Shown: one piece after another, positions 22,832 to 33,177 of the stretch
Layout of the letters: each line of letters opens with the position of its first letter
Numbering within the stretch: the stretch's first letter is position 1
NCBI GenBank assembly: GCA_023105745.1
Contig: JALGQZ010000004.1
Coordinates: 32,919,816-32,983,815 of the forward strand
Direction of reading: 5' to 3'
DNA length: 64,000 bases
Source of the DNA: Austropuccinia psidii
Taxonomy: Eukaryota > Basidiomycota > Pucciniomycetes > Pucciniales > Sphaerophragmiaceae
Made by a program: the position numbers and the translations under genes
The notes under the pieces: generated by a model
Told to the model about the DNA's origin: nothing
What the model saw: the letters and a program-made list of their open reading frames with translations, nothing else
The model's database searches: none

Positions 22832-23480
22832 ATGTCTACCTTCGTAAACACCAATAATGCTAGCCACTCTATCAAAAATGAAGAATTTGAAGTTTTTGAT
22901 AAAGGTGGGAATCAGATTTTTAGCAGTTCTTTATCCACAGGAAATATAATTCTGCAAAAAGCTATCCAAAAAGCTTTTTTAGCGACAGAAATACCTAAGA
23001 CTATCGTTACCCTCCATAAAGCTTCTAGTCATCCTTCTCTAGAATACTTCAAAAAAATGCACCTAGAAAAACACATTCCCCAATTTGACTGCATTACATG
23101 CTCCACCTGAAAAACGACTAAAACTCCCTTCAAAGGTCCTTTTCCAGTGGCTAGCCAAAGTTCTAAATATCTCTACATGGATCTTTGTGGACAAAATATC
23201 TTCACCTCCGGTAGGCCCAGATACTGTTTGAAATACTTGATAGGTTTTCTCATTTTGCATGCGATTTCTTTTTTACTCAAAAATCCGAAGTCAAAGAAAT
23301 CTTGAAGAAAAAATTCTTAAAATTTAGAAAAAAGCAAGTTCCAAAGTTTTCAATATCATTTCTGATAATGGAATGGAATTCTAAAATTCGTATCTAACAT
23401 CATTCTTCAAAGAAAAAGGTTTATCCCATCTCACACATCTCCTTATACACGCGAGCAGAATAAATTCACCAAAGAAGGAA
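22832..23480 (+). pseudogene. Copia 1 GAG-pre-integrase and integrase remnant
   Basis: The first 92 codons (22832-23110) end in the integrase zinc finger, with H62 and H67, C87 and C90 (HKASSHPS...FDCITC; H-x4-H-x19-C-x2-C). After a stop the frame continues with KTPFKGPFPVAS and SSKYLYMDLCGQN, where D in MDLCG is the first integrase Asp position. The rest (23250-23480) is broken, with ISFLIMEWNSK at the site of the second Asp segment, which is not intact. Confidence 0.65.
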
Positions 23481-23639
23481 ATTGTACTACTATAAATATA
23501 AAAATGTCTTCTTAAGGAATCTTGTTTAGATCCTACTTATTGGGAAGAAGGATCCAACACCACCATATATATAGAAAATCCTACACCTTCCAAAAATAAA
23601 AATCATGATATCCCCTTCAAAAATGATATAATAGGAATG

Positions 23640-24025
23640 TTTCTTTGTAGTACCTACAGCCCTTTGGCTGTCTATCTGTCTTATTGGGACAAAAACCTAC
23701 TGGTAAGATTAGTGAAACTGGATGCAAAATGATTTTCTCAAGATATGGAGAAACACATCAAACTTACAGGATAATGGACATGGGGAAAGGTAATGTCAAA
23801 ATCACACACCATGTTAAGTTCTTATCAAATTCTTTTCCTGCAAGAAATGTTAATAATAATGACTCTGATAGAAATTTGTTCATTTTAGTCCCAAATAGAA
23901 CAGATAATGCCTCTAGTGATCCTATTAACATCCTCAGAGACTCCAACTCAGATCATGGAACTCTTTCAGGGAATACCCCAGAGCCAGTAAAGCTCACTTA
24001 TTCATTAACAAATGCAGAAAACTGA
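23640..24025 (+). pseudogene. Copia 1 integrase C-terminal / linker remnant
   Basis: Open for 113 codons from 23684. It reads MGQKPTGKISETGCK, FSRYGETHQTYRIMD and VKITHHVKFLSNSFPAR. It corresponds to the Copia segment after the integrase core (family K(L/F)xxxGxxxxFLGYxxxxKxYR...). Low-complexity linker follows up to the RT at about 24370. Confidence 0.6.
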
Positions 24026-24369
24026 AAAGGAATGGACCCTGACTTTTGAGTGCATAAATAATAATCCTGGCTTCCTAAAAACATAACTCGCACTTCCCAA
24101 GAAATATTCAGAAATGTAGGAGCTCCAAAAACTATCATTAATCACTCAAGACGACCTAAAAATCACACCATTCTAGCCAATCATCTATCACTCAACCCTA
24201 AAATTTACTTCCAGGAAATAAAACGTTCAGAAAGAAAAGAATGGATGAAAGCCATTGATTAGGAACTGAAAGACATTCCCAAACAACAACTCCGGTCTCC
24301 CACGGTAAAGTTAGGCCACATCAAACCATTGAGCACTACTTGGGTTTTTTAAAAAAAAACTGATGAAAA

Positions 24370-25160
24370 TAGAAATCTTTTAAAATTTGAAGCCAGATTA
24401 TGCCTAAGAGGCTTTCATAAAAAAGAGGGTATTGACTACACTGAAGCTTTCTCCCCCACTGGCTGGCTTTCCTCTCTGCCACATCTACCACTATCCCATT
24501 GAGCAAATGGAAAATGAATGTGTCTTTCTAAATGGAACTCCCAGAGAAGCTCTCCACATCTATCAGCCTTCAGGATATCCAGCACACCCTGAAAGCAATG
24601 TGTTAATCTTAGATAAGTCACTTTATGGCCTTAAACAAAGTAATGAAAATTACTGTTATTTCCATTGGTCTCTCTACATGTCACACCAACTCCTACCTTT
24701 ACTAATCTCAAGACAGAAGCCAAACACTATGGCTGTTTGTGCATGTCAACAGCCTTAGTTTTGGTAAGAGCTGGAATTCCCTCTTTAAAAGAATAATTCA
24801 GTTATTTTTCAAAATGGAAGACATTGGAAAAATGAAATACATGGTGGGTATTTGAATTACTCAAACTCAAGAATTCATATCCCTCATTTAAGACAAATCT
24901 ATTGGTCAAATTTTAGTTGAATTTAGGATTAAACCCACAAAAGATCCACCTTCTCCTCTTCCAAGAAATTAGAAAGATCTAAGAGCCCTCACCTTAGTAC
25001 TCCCAAAACAACCTCCTTTTAACTTTCAATGTGTAGTAGGACTTCTTCAATCCCTTGTTCAATGCACAAGACCTGACTTATTATTTTCCACCTCCTACTT
25101 ATCAAAGTTCTTAGAATCTCCCTGTGAGCCACATCATCAGGAAGTCTTTCAAAACTTCAA
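24370..25160 (+). pseudogene. Copia 1 reverse transcriptase remnant
   Basis: It reads KKEGIDYTEAFSPTGW (family GIDYxETFxPV), then in another frame CVFLNGTPREALHIYQPSGY and LDKSLYGLKQS (family FLxGxLxExIYMxQPxGF...LxKSLYGLKQ). It then continues with LFVHVNSLSFGKSW, in which YVDD has become HVNS (GTC AAC AGC, 24745-24753), so both catalytic Asp residues are lost. It continues with KMEDIGKMKYMVGI and RPDLLFSTSYLSKFL. Several frameshifts. Confidence 0.72.
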
Positions 25161-25681
25161 ATACATCTTTTTAACACACCACTTCTCCCTGATGCTTGGC
25201 CAAAATAATATCAAGCACCTTAAATCTGAAATCTCAGGATTTACCAACATAGACTGGCAAGGTGAAACTGAAAAGAAATTATTCCCAGGGTCACTTATTT
25301 ATTTCCATGGAGATCTAGTTTGGAGAGCACATAAACAAAATGTGGTTGAATCAGAATATAATGCTATTACTGAATCAGAACAAGACCTTACCTTGATTAA
25401 ACAGGTTATTCAAGAATATTTAAGTATCAATTGCTTGTGTAGACTCTATTCCAATAACTAGAGTGCCATCGGAGAGGCTTCTCATCCCATCTATAATCAG
25501 GGCACCTTACATATTTAATTCCATCTACGTTCCATTAGAGATTAGTTAGAGAAACAACTCCTTAACCTAAAGTATCTCCCTACTTCCAATATGTTTTCTG
25601 ATCTACTCAATCAAAACCTCTCATTAAATAAAGTCCTTCCTCACCTCAAGATTATTTTATCAAATCCTCAATTGACAAGTA
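25161..25681 (+). pseudogene. Copia 1 RNase H remnant
   Basis: 25192-25461 is open for 89 codons: ISGFTNIDWQ (family YxDADWA), then ESEYNAITESEQDLTLIKQVIQEY (family STxEAEYxAxxxAxxExxWLxxLLxE). In IDWQ the first Asp of the family DADWA is replaced. In another frame, MFSDLLNQNLSLNKVLPHLK corresponds to the family DxFTKxLxxxKFxxLRxxLG tail. Confidence 0.68.
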
Positions 25682-25690
25682 GGGGGAAGT
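25682..25690 (+). promoter_or_regulatory. Polypurine tract of Copia 1
   Basis: GGGGGAAG-type run right after the RNase H tail and before the LTR start TATTAGATTC (TGTTAG in most Copia LTRs). Expected primer for plus-strand synthesis. Confidence 0.55.
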
Positions 25691-26310
25691 ATTAGATTCT
25701 ATATGCACATACATCCCTAATCTATGGGTTATTAGTATATATTTACATCTCCAATTGATGAGTTGCTATACTACTATGTGAATAGTTTATTTTATACTAT
25801 CTTCCTAGACTACTTCTATTTTTTTTTAATCCTAAGTTAGACCCCTGTATAACATGGATATCCAATATTAGTTTTAGAATTCCTTACAAAAATGATTATA
25901 CTCCCTGTCTATTCAAAATGCCACTTTACTTCATTTTGTCCAAAGATCATCCCATTTGTTACTTCTCTTAGTATTAATTGCTCCAGGTTCACTGTTGCTA
26001 ATGTTCCCAATTTGCCAGCCAAGAGAAGTATAGTCCTGCCTCCTAAAGGTTTTTTCCTACTTGTCAATTTCTCTATATATTTTATCCTGAAAGCTAAATG
26101 GTCCCATTTTTACTTCCCTCATTGCTAATTGCTCCAGGTTCTTTGTAATATCCCCTTTTCCCCATTTGTTGGCCAAGACTAATATAGTCTTTCCTCCTAA
26201 AACTCCCTCTCTTTCTTTCAGTACCTTCACTCAGACTTTCATTTTTGCATTATTGTTTCACCTTTCAGGTAGGTTTATTCACATATTATTTTCTTAGAGC
26301 TTAAATATTG
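25691..26310 (+). repeat. Copia 1 3' LTR with internal tandem duplication
   Basis: About 600 bp; the exact 3' end is uncertain (near TTCACA at 26283, or a little later). It contains two copies of a ~75-bp motif, starting ATTGCTCCAGGTT at 25977 and 26128 (offset 151 bp), each ending in a TATAGTC...CCTCCTAAA run. No ORF. The partner 5' LTR survives only as its last ~55 bp. Confidence 0.6.
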
Positions 26311-26432
26311 TTGAAGGGATACGAAATCTTTTATTTTTTATCTTAAAAGACTTACAGCCTTGACGCTCTGAGTGTCAATGCCAAAATGAGAGGTGAAAAG
26401 AAACAACAATAACCACTCAACTACTTTAAGCT

Positions 26433-27080
26433 AAAGATAGTTCAAAAATTCCAGTACTTAATGGCCTAAGCTACAGTGAATGGTACCAAAGGATGAAACT
26501 ATTCCTTGAAACAAGTAGAAATAAAAATTGTTTAGAATAAAACACTTAAGCTAAAATAAAATGGACAAAAGTCCGTTGGGATGAAATTATCTTTATCTAA
26601 AGAATATTGTATTCTTATTCTTTCGTAGAATTTGTGTCCAATGAGACCATTGATCATTTATTCTTGTTGAGAAACCAAATGAATTACAAATGATCATCTA
26701 AAACAAAAATCAGTAGAGGAAGAGTCATGATGTACTGAGTAGCTATATCCTATCAGGGAAATATGGATGACTTCATTGTAAAATTTAGAAAGGCAACGAT
26801 TGACATGGCATTTCTCAAAAGCAAAATTCCCCCCAATTTTCTTTCCTACTGGATCCTTGGAATATTTTGTAATGAGAGTAATACATTTTGGAGCTCTTTT
26901 CATTGTGGTATTGGATAAAGTAGTCTTTGGGGGAAATTACAGGTAAACAGTTTTGAACTTCTGAATGATTCTGTAACCAAGGGTTCTAAGGTGTATTAGC
27001 TTCCCCTCTGGATATACTAAAGGATCTCCCTATAGATCTCAAAAATCAATATTTGAGATTGTAGCTTTTCAGCTAGCTAA
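26433..27080 (+). pseudogene. Copia 2 Gag remnant
   Basis: A second, separate Copia-type Gag. It reads SSKIPVLNGLSYSEWYQRMKLFLE, then YQGNMDDFIVKFRKATIDMAF and KIPPNFLSYWILG, with interrupting stops. This fits the Gag-polypeptide pattern of Copia elements in which a W/Y-rich opening is followed by helices. It lies ~120 bp after the Copia 1 LTR. The rest of this element may be the protease/integrase remnant at 28900-30240, separated by noncoding sequence, or may be lost. Confidence 0.6.
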
Positions 27081-28890
27081 GACCTTCAGAGGTCTATACC
27101 AGACCTATTCAATAATCAGATAAATAATTTTTATGATTACTATATAAGTAAAGAATGTCTTAATACCTCGATATCATAAGCTATAGGTAAGAATTGGATA
27201 TTAATTTAAATATTTATGAGACATGATTATATAAATTTATGACATTTAATGATATATGTGGTTATTTCTTTTTTCAATGCAAAAATATGGAGTATAAGGG
27301 GATTTAATAATATAATATATACAATAAACTAGAGATAATACTATAAAGAGTTTTCAGGATGAAAGGGTGAGATTTTCTATTTAGTAGTTTATTTTATAAG
27401 TTTTCTAATCACAAATATAGCTAATAATATCTATCCTTTAATAAATAAAGTATCTAATTATTAGAAATATAGCTTATCTATTAATAATAAGATTGATATT
27501 GATAACTTGTTTGAGCACTAATATATGACTACTGCAAATAGTTCCTCCAATAATACTATTTATTAAATATTAAACTCTTTCATTGACACTGTTAATACCT
27601 TTATACCACTACTAATATTTTGCTTATAATGCTATTTATCCAATATTAAACTCTTTCATAAATACTTTAAATAATCTTTTTACCAAAAATTTAAGACTAT
27701 CCATACTTTCTTCTGAGCTTTCCTACTGAGCTTATAATCTTACTTGACTATTTATTATACTGGAATAGGGTTAGATGGATCTTTTAGATTTAGGATTGAA
27801 TTTCAATTCCATGCAGAGAAACCTCCATGAGCATTGGGAGAGAATCAGGGAGAGAAGACCTCTATAGAGGCACTCAAAAACAGGGGACTAAGAGAATTTT
27901 TACCTTGAGATATTTTAGATGGTGAGTGTTTTTGAAATTTTGTTATTTGATCAAGAGATTTAATCATGCTGAACTTTGTTGATCTTCATGCACAACCTTG
28001 AGCTAATTTTTCTTGTTTTTGATTTTAAAATGGTGTCATTGGATAAAGATATGGCACCATATTTTGAAGCTTCATATGTATTGTAAGTAAAATTCATATT
28101 ACTATTCACAGCCTTGAGAGAATTTGACTGGTGGATATTTTCTCATTGATTTTGTTGGATTAAGATATGGAATCAGATTTTTGGTAGATTTCATTATTTA
28201 TTGAGTGATTAGTAATCTGAGAGGTTCTTTCTGGTGATTATTATTTCAGATGGTGTCAGTTTATTTGATTATTGCACCATATTTTTGGTCAGTTTCACCA
28301 TTTTCAATTATTTTGATTTTGTAATCTTATCAAACTTTATTTTGTGCAAATTTGTATATGAGGTGATTTAGTATATCTATTGCATCATTTTTTTGTATTA
28401 TGATTTGGAATTTTTTTCATTCTTTTAAAGCTCTATGGAGCTTTCTATGTGGGTAGTCAATTAAGGTTTGATTTAAGTCCATCTATTTATACCTTTTCAT
28501 GTATTCATACTTGATTAGCTGATTTTATTAAATAAAATTCATTTTGTTGACTGCAATTCTTAGTAATGGCTTAGTAATTTAAATTTTTGGTAGGTTTAGG
28601 GTGAATCTCATGCTAAATTTATACCTCGTCTATGTCATTTTGTATTTACTTTCTATATTAGACCATTTTTTTGCTTTGTAAAGTCTATGTGTAAGCTAAT
28701 CTGTATAGCTCCATACAAAGTAGTTAATGTTTTATTCATTGAGCTTTGAAGTCTTTTTTTATAAATTTTCATTTCTATACTGAATAATAAAATCTTCCTT
28801 TATTAAATACTATTGATTTTATTATTTGACTAATTTGATATCAAAAGTGTTTTTCAAGAAGGGAGGTCCTAAATCAATCATTTTAGCCTT
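27081..28890. other. Noncoding AT-rich stretch, possibly Copia LTR sequence
   Basis: No gene. An AATAAAATC-type poly(A) signal occurs near 28785-28800. Just after it, at about 28829, TTTGATATCAAAAG resembles a decayed Copia primer-site sequence, so part of this stretch (perhaps from ~27800) may be the 5' LTR of the remnant that follows. The LTR start was not found. Confidence 0.35.
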
Positions 28891-30240
28891 GATATCTTGA
28901 GCTTTTCACCCCCAGTGTGCTTGAAGCTGGTCCAGAAAGGTATGAAATACCACAGTTTATCATATGGCTGATAGCTTAGCCATGTAACCTGATGCCACTG
29001 AAAATCCCAATACAAATCTTAACTTCTGTAAAAGTCTTTCTTTTCATTGAAAAGCTTTCAATCACTCATCATTAGATGAAAAACTCTCGAGGCTTGGTTA
29101 CAGGCACAACTATTAATTCTCAATAACTTAGTAAAATGGTACATTTATATTCCAATGGGACTCAAAATCCATTTAATACCATGCATAAGCTCAATTGATT
29201 TTATTTTAAATACCCTCACCTTAAAGCAAAGAGAAAGACAGTCTATCAGTAAAAGAATATCTTGCCATTAATCCTTCAACTGCACAGGCTCTAATAACCA
29301 ATCTGGAAAAAAAGCTTTTGAGCACACATGTGGTAATTGATTGTGAATCCACTTACCACAAGCTCAATTCAAAATTATTCTTTTGATCTCACTTAAATAT
29401 CCGCATTTATTTTTTCAATGAGTGATCCATTCAATGCACTCTATGACAAAGGAGTAGGCTCAGTGAGCCTAATGGTTAATGATAGACTTATTAAATTGAA
29501 AGGATGAATATATTTTCCTTGGATATCTAGGAATCTCATTATTCTACTACAACTTTTTGATAGATATTTTACAATTTTCAAGTTTACTACTGATATATTG
29601 GAAATGAAGAGTCAGGATATCATTATAGCTGGGAGAATGATTGACAAATTGATTTTGGTTGACTGAAATACTGATAAATCTAATTTTACAAAATCCTATT
29701 CATGGAATCAGATATTGGGGCAAGCATCCAACCAATCTCTGAAAATTCTTGGACTTTCTCCCATTAACGACTCTTGAAACATATGTCTGAGTTGGAAGTT
29801 GACATTTCTGCCCTTTTAAGGACACTTTGAAAAGTTAAACCATGTTTTCAAATGCATCCACCTGGATCTTGTTTGTACAATAACTCTTCCTTCAGTTTCC
29901 AGAAACAGGTATATCCTCATAATATTTCATCAATTTTCATCATATAAGACAGTAGGCTTCCTCAATAAAAAAGAAAATTTCTATAAAGGACTCTTTAATT
30001 GGAATATTTTTCCTTAAAAGCTATATGATAAAATGATTAAAGGTGTGGTTTCTCATAAGGGAGGCAAATTTTAAAATGAGGCATTTAAGGCTCTGGCACT
30101 CTGTGAACTCCTCTGCATGTGGGATAAAATCAGGAAGTGCCGGAAAGGGGAAATTACCAGTAAACAGCTTTTACTTTCTGTTTGAGACTTGTAATCCTTG
30201 CTCTCCTTGTGTGCTAGAATAATCTATACTGCCCTCCCTA
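28891..30240 (+). pseudogene. Copia 3 protease-integrase remnant
   Basis: The protease box is legible at 29333 as VIDCESTYHKLNS (family VIDCGATHHMxxN; Gly-Ala is now Glu-Ser). Then come SDPFNALYDKGVGSVSLM, FPWISRNLIILL and KSQDIIIAGRMIDKLILVD, the usual segment before the integrase zinc finger. The integrase reads CIHLDLVCTITLPSVS (first Asp at 29875), YILIIFHQFSSYKTVGFL, then VVSHKGGKF, where the second catalytic Asp is now His (30054-30056). Several stops. It differs from Copia 1 in sequence, so it is a different family or an old relative. Confidence 0.62.
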
Positions 30241-30885
30241 ATATGCTAAGCTATCTTTACGGAGTTCACCAACTCAATTTTATTATTGATAGTGGTTTGA
30301 TCAGAAAATATTGTACCCAAAAATCTCTAATAAGAATTTTATCTCCTTGAAGCAATGTTTATTTAAAGCCTTAACAAATAAATTCTTTTTAGAACTTCTC
30401 AGCAGGCTTATTAGATTCCACCAAAAAGTTGTAAAACAATATATAAAATGATATAATAACTAAAATAAAGAAATTACAGGAAACACTTTTTATAATACAA
30501 AACCACAAAAAATCTTCTTTGCTTGATAATGCTTTAGTAAATATGGAAAATAATAACTAAAAATAAAAACAATCTTTAATTTGCTGAAATAAAGAACCTA
30601 AAAGGGTAAAAATATATTTAAAACTCTTATTCATGTGTTAGGTTGGCTAATATTCTAATAATTGTTAATATTATGGTAAAATATGGGTAGCTCAATGTTA
30701 TTTTTGGTGTTCTGCTGTAATAATAGATTATATAATCTCTTCTGGGTTGTTTATAATAATACTAGCTAATTTCTATAGATTCAATATTCATTTAAACTAA
30801 ATACTAAAGTTTTCAATTTAGTGTTGTTCTTTTCTTTACTTTGAAAATAATTTATTGGGTATTGGCTAATAAATGAAGATCCACT
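30241..30885. other. AT-rich spacer, nothing recognised
   Basis: No ORF above background, no LTR ends, no repeat relation to the rest of the window seen. Confidence 0.4.
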
Positions 30886-31713
30886 TTTCTTTTAAAAGTA
30901 GTAAAATTACTCCAGTTGTGCACTTTTTGTTTTAAATCAAGAAAGATTATGCTCTTTGGGGAAGTTTACAGCAGAAACTACCTCAAAACATATTGAAAAT
31001 GATTAGGTTTTGTTGTAGAACCTACAAAGTTATATTTGGGTGATGGTTTTCTTCTGAAACTCTCTAAAAATTAGTTTTAAGGCTTAAACACTAAGTTCCA
31101 GAGACACCTTTCCTATGGTCTTCAAGCTTTAAGATCCTAATTAAGTAAACTAATAGTCTACCTTCTAGCAAGGGATGAATTAAAATCTTTTCACACTATT
31201 GATTCTCTTGCTCTCTATCAACAACAAACCTCAGTTACTACGCATAATTTATCACATAAATTTGTAATATAACATTTCAGAGGAGGGATCAGAAAAAGTA
31301 ATTGAAGTTGAAGTTTCTAGATGTTTGATTTTTCTTTTGAAACAGGAAAAATTACTCTCTTTGAGGAAGTTTACAACAAATAATCCCTCAAAACTGATTA
31401 AAAATGATTATATTTTGTTTTAAACCCTACAAAATTACTTTTGGGTTATGGTTTTCTTTCAAAACTCTCTAGAAATTCCTCTTAGGGCTTAAACACAAAG
31501 CTCCATAGATGCCTTTCTCATGAGCTTCAAGCTTTAAGATCCTAATTAAGTAATATACTAGTCAACCTGCTAGCAAGGGATGAATCAAAGTCTTTTCAAA
31601 CCATTGATTCTCTTGATTTCTATAAATAACGAACCTCAGTTACTAGGCTTAATTTATCAAATGAATTTATATTATAAGCTTTTAGAGAAGGGATCAGAAA
31701 AAAAATTCAATTT
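30886..31713. repeat. ~400-bp tandem repeat, units 1 and 2
   Basis: Two adjacent diverged units. Shared landmarks are AAGCTTTAAGATCCTAATTA, GCAAGGGATGAAT, CCTCAGTTACTA and GGATCAGAAAAA (31286 and 31691; spacing 405 bp). A third unit lies at 54229-54620, beyond element B; with B removed its spacing is 393 bp. No coding potential. AATTT at 31709-31713 is the left target duplication of element B. Confidence 0.8.
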
Positions 31714-33150
31714 TGTCAGGATGAGTCTATGTTGAAGTGGTAATAAAGCTATTTACAACTAAAACTATGACTTTGAAACGTGGAAAATAGTTAAAAATGC
31801 TTTCATAAAGGTTAAAGATGGATTAATTTAATAATAAAAGGGCTTTACTATAAGGAATATAGTGGTGGTGAGTGCTGTTGAAAGCCCTGGGTGCAGCTTT
31901 ACCTGTTGGGTTACAATAATAAAGACTAAAATACTTTAAATTAAGAGTATACCTGATTATTACCCAAGAGTAAATCTGTTTTTGACAGTTTACTATGTAG
32001 GGTATTCAAGAGCAGGATGAGGAGACAATTCTGGCTGTGAAAAGCCTCCTTTTTATCCTGAAATGCGGTGGAAAGGGTGCTAGACCTTTCCACGTAGAGG
32101 AAGTGAAGATTTTTCACTCTCTAGGACTGAATTGTGGTTTGCAAACAGCCTGTATTCCCTGTATTGGGCTCAGACGTGGCTTTGAAACCACATCTGGGCA
32201 GTTTTCACCAATACAGGGTGAAAATTTTCAACTGGGGACCTCACAGCCTGATTCTGACATGTATGACACATAGAATGCTGTACAGAAACTGTATGGGACC
32301 CCAGTATTGACTGACTTATGAGGTATTGAAGTATTAACATGCTTCTTTGTCTATTTGACACCTCATAATCAGAGTACAACTGTATCCTGTCATAATACAG
32401 TTGTATTGGTCATATTGTGGGATTATAACCTTCAAATGGCCATAACTCTGTCGGTGTTTGAGATATCATGCTCAAAGTTGGTTCATTGAATAGCCCTTTA
32501 TGGGCTCTACACAATGAAACCCAATTTGGTATGGTTATCATTAATAATGACAAAGTTATCCTATGTGCAAGGCTTTTGTACATAGGCGTGGTTTGGGAAA
32601 AAAGCTGTATTGAGCTTGTTTGCCTCATAACTTCTGTTATAGGTGAGATATGAAGAAGTGGATGGCACCATCAGATAGCCCTGATAGTTCACTTTCCAAA
32701 AAGACCCCAGTTCAAGTATCCCACACTAAAACTGTAGAAGTTAGATGAGAGGTGAATGTTTTGTTCACCCTTATTTGGCCTGAATTTGACCATAACTCAA
32801 TTAATACTGGTGCTAGCTCAGTTTGGCTGGCACCATTGGATAGCCCTGACTTAGAGCTTCATTTTGAATACCCAATTGATGGGCTTAAGCCTCTCCTTCT
32901 AGATTTTAGATGAGAGGTGAAAATTAAGGTTTATGCTCAGCAATAACTTTGAGCAGGAATAACTTTGTTATTTCTTGTCCTATGGTGATGGGACTTATGT
33001 TTTCAGAAAGAGGTGAGTTTCCTCTTTCTTTTGATGCCTTTTGAGCTGATTTGGCTCAGCTCCATGTTTTGGTGGTATCTTGGCTATACCATTGGTTTAT
33101 GGTATTTTGGCTGTCATGCTTGTGCTCTGGTTTTGAGTCACAGGCTGACA
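31714..33150 (-). repeat. Element B 3' LTR
   Basis: 1,437 bp, TGTCAGG...GGCTGACA on the plus strand, the same length as the 5' LTR. A TATA-like GATAAAAAGG lies at 32048-32057 on the minus strand. No ORF of interest. Confidence 0.92.
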
Positions 33151-33169
33151 TACCCTCCCTCTAAAAGAG
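33151..33169 (-). promoter_or_regulatory. Polypurine tract of element B
   Basis: On the minus strand TTTTAGAGGGAGGGTA directly precedes TGTCAG of the 3' LTR. Confidence 0.7.
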
Positions 33170-33177
33170 GCTCATCA

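Larger units (their letters stand above)
21455..26310 (+). mobile_element. Ty1/Copia element 1, decayed, 5' LTR mostly missing
   Basis: Domain order Gag, protease, integrase, RT, RNase H (integrase before RT) is diagnostic of Ty1/Copia. The last ~55 bp of a 5' LTR are visible (about 21455-21512; GACTTTCATTTTTG, then CACCTTTCAGGTAG), matching the 3' LTR end (about 26230-26283). Next comes TATCAGAGCC, a common Copia primer-site sequence. The 3' end has a polypurine tract and an LTR of about 600 bp. All catalytic domains examined carry damage. No target duplication could be defined. Confidence 0.75.

Noticed and set aside
26694..26903. 69-codon open frame on the minus strand
   Set aside because: Antisense of the Copia 2 Gag remnant.
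32037..32653. Open frames within the element B LTR, repeated at 53104-53726
   Set aside because: They occur in both LTRs and lie in regulatory repeat sequence with no domain.
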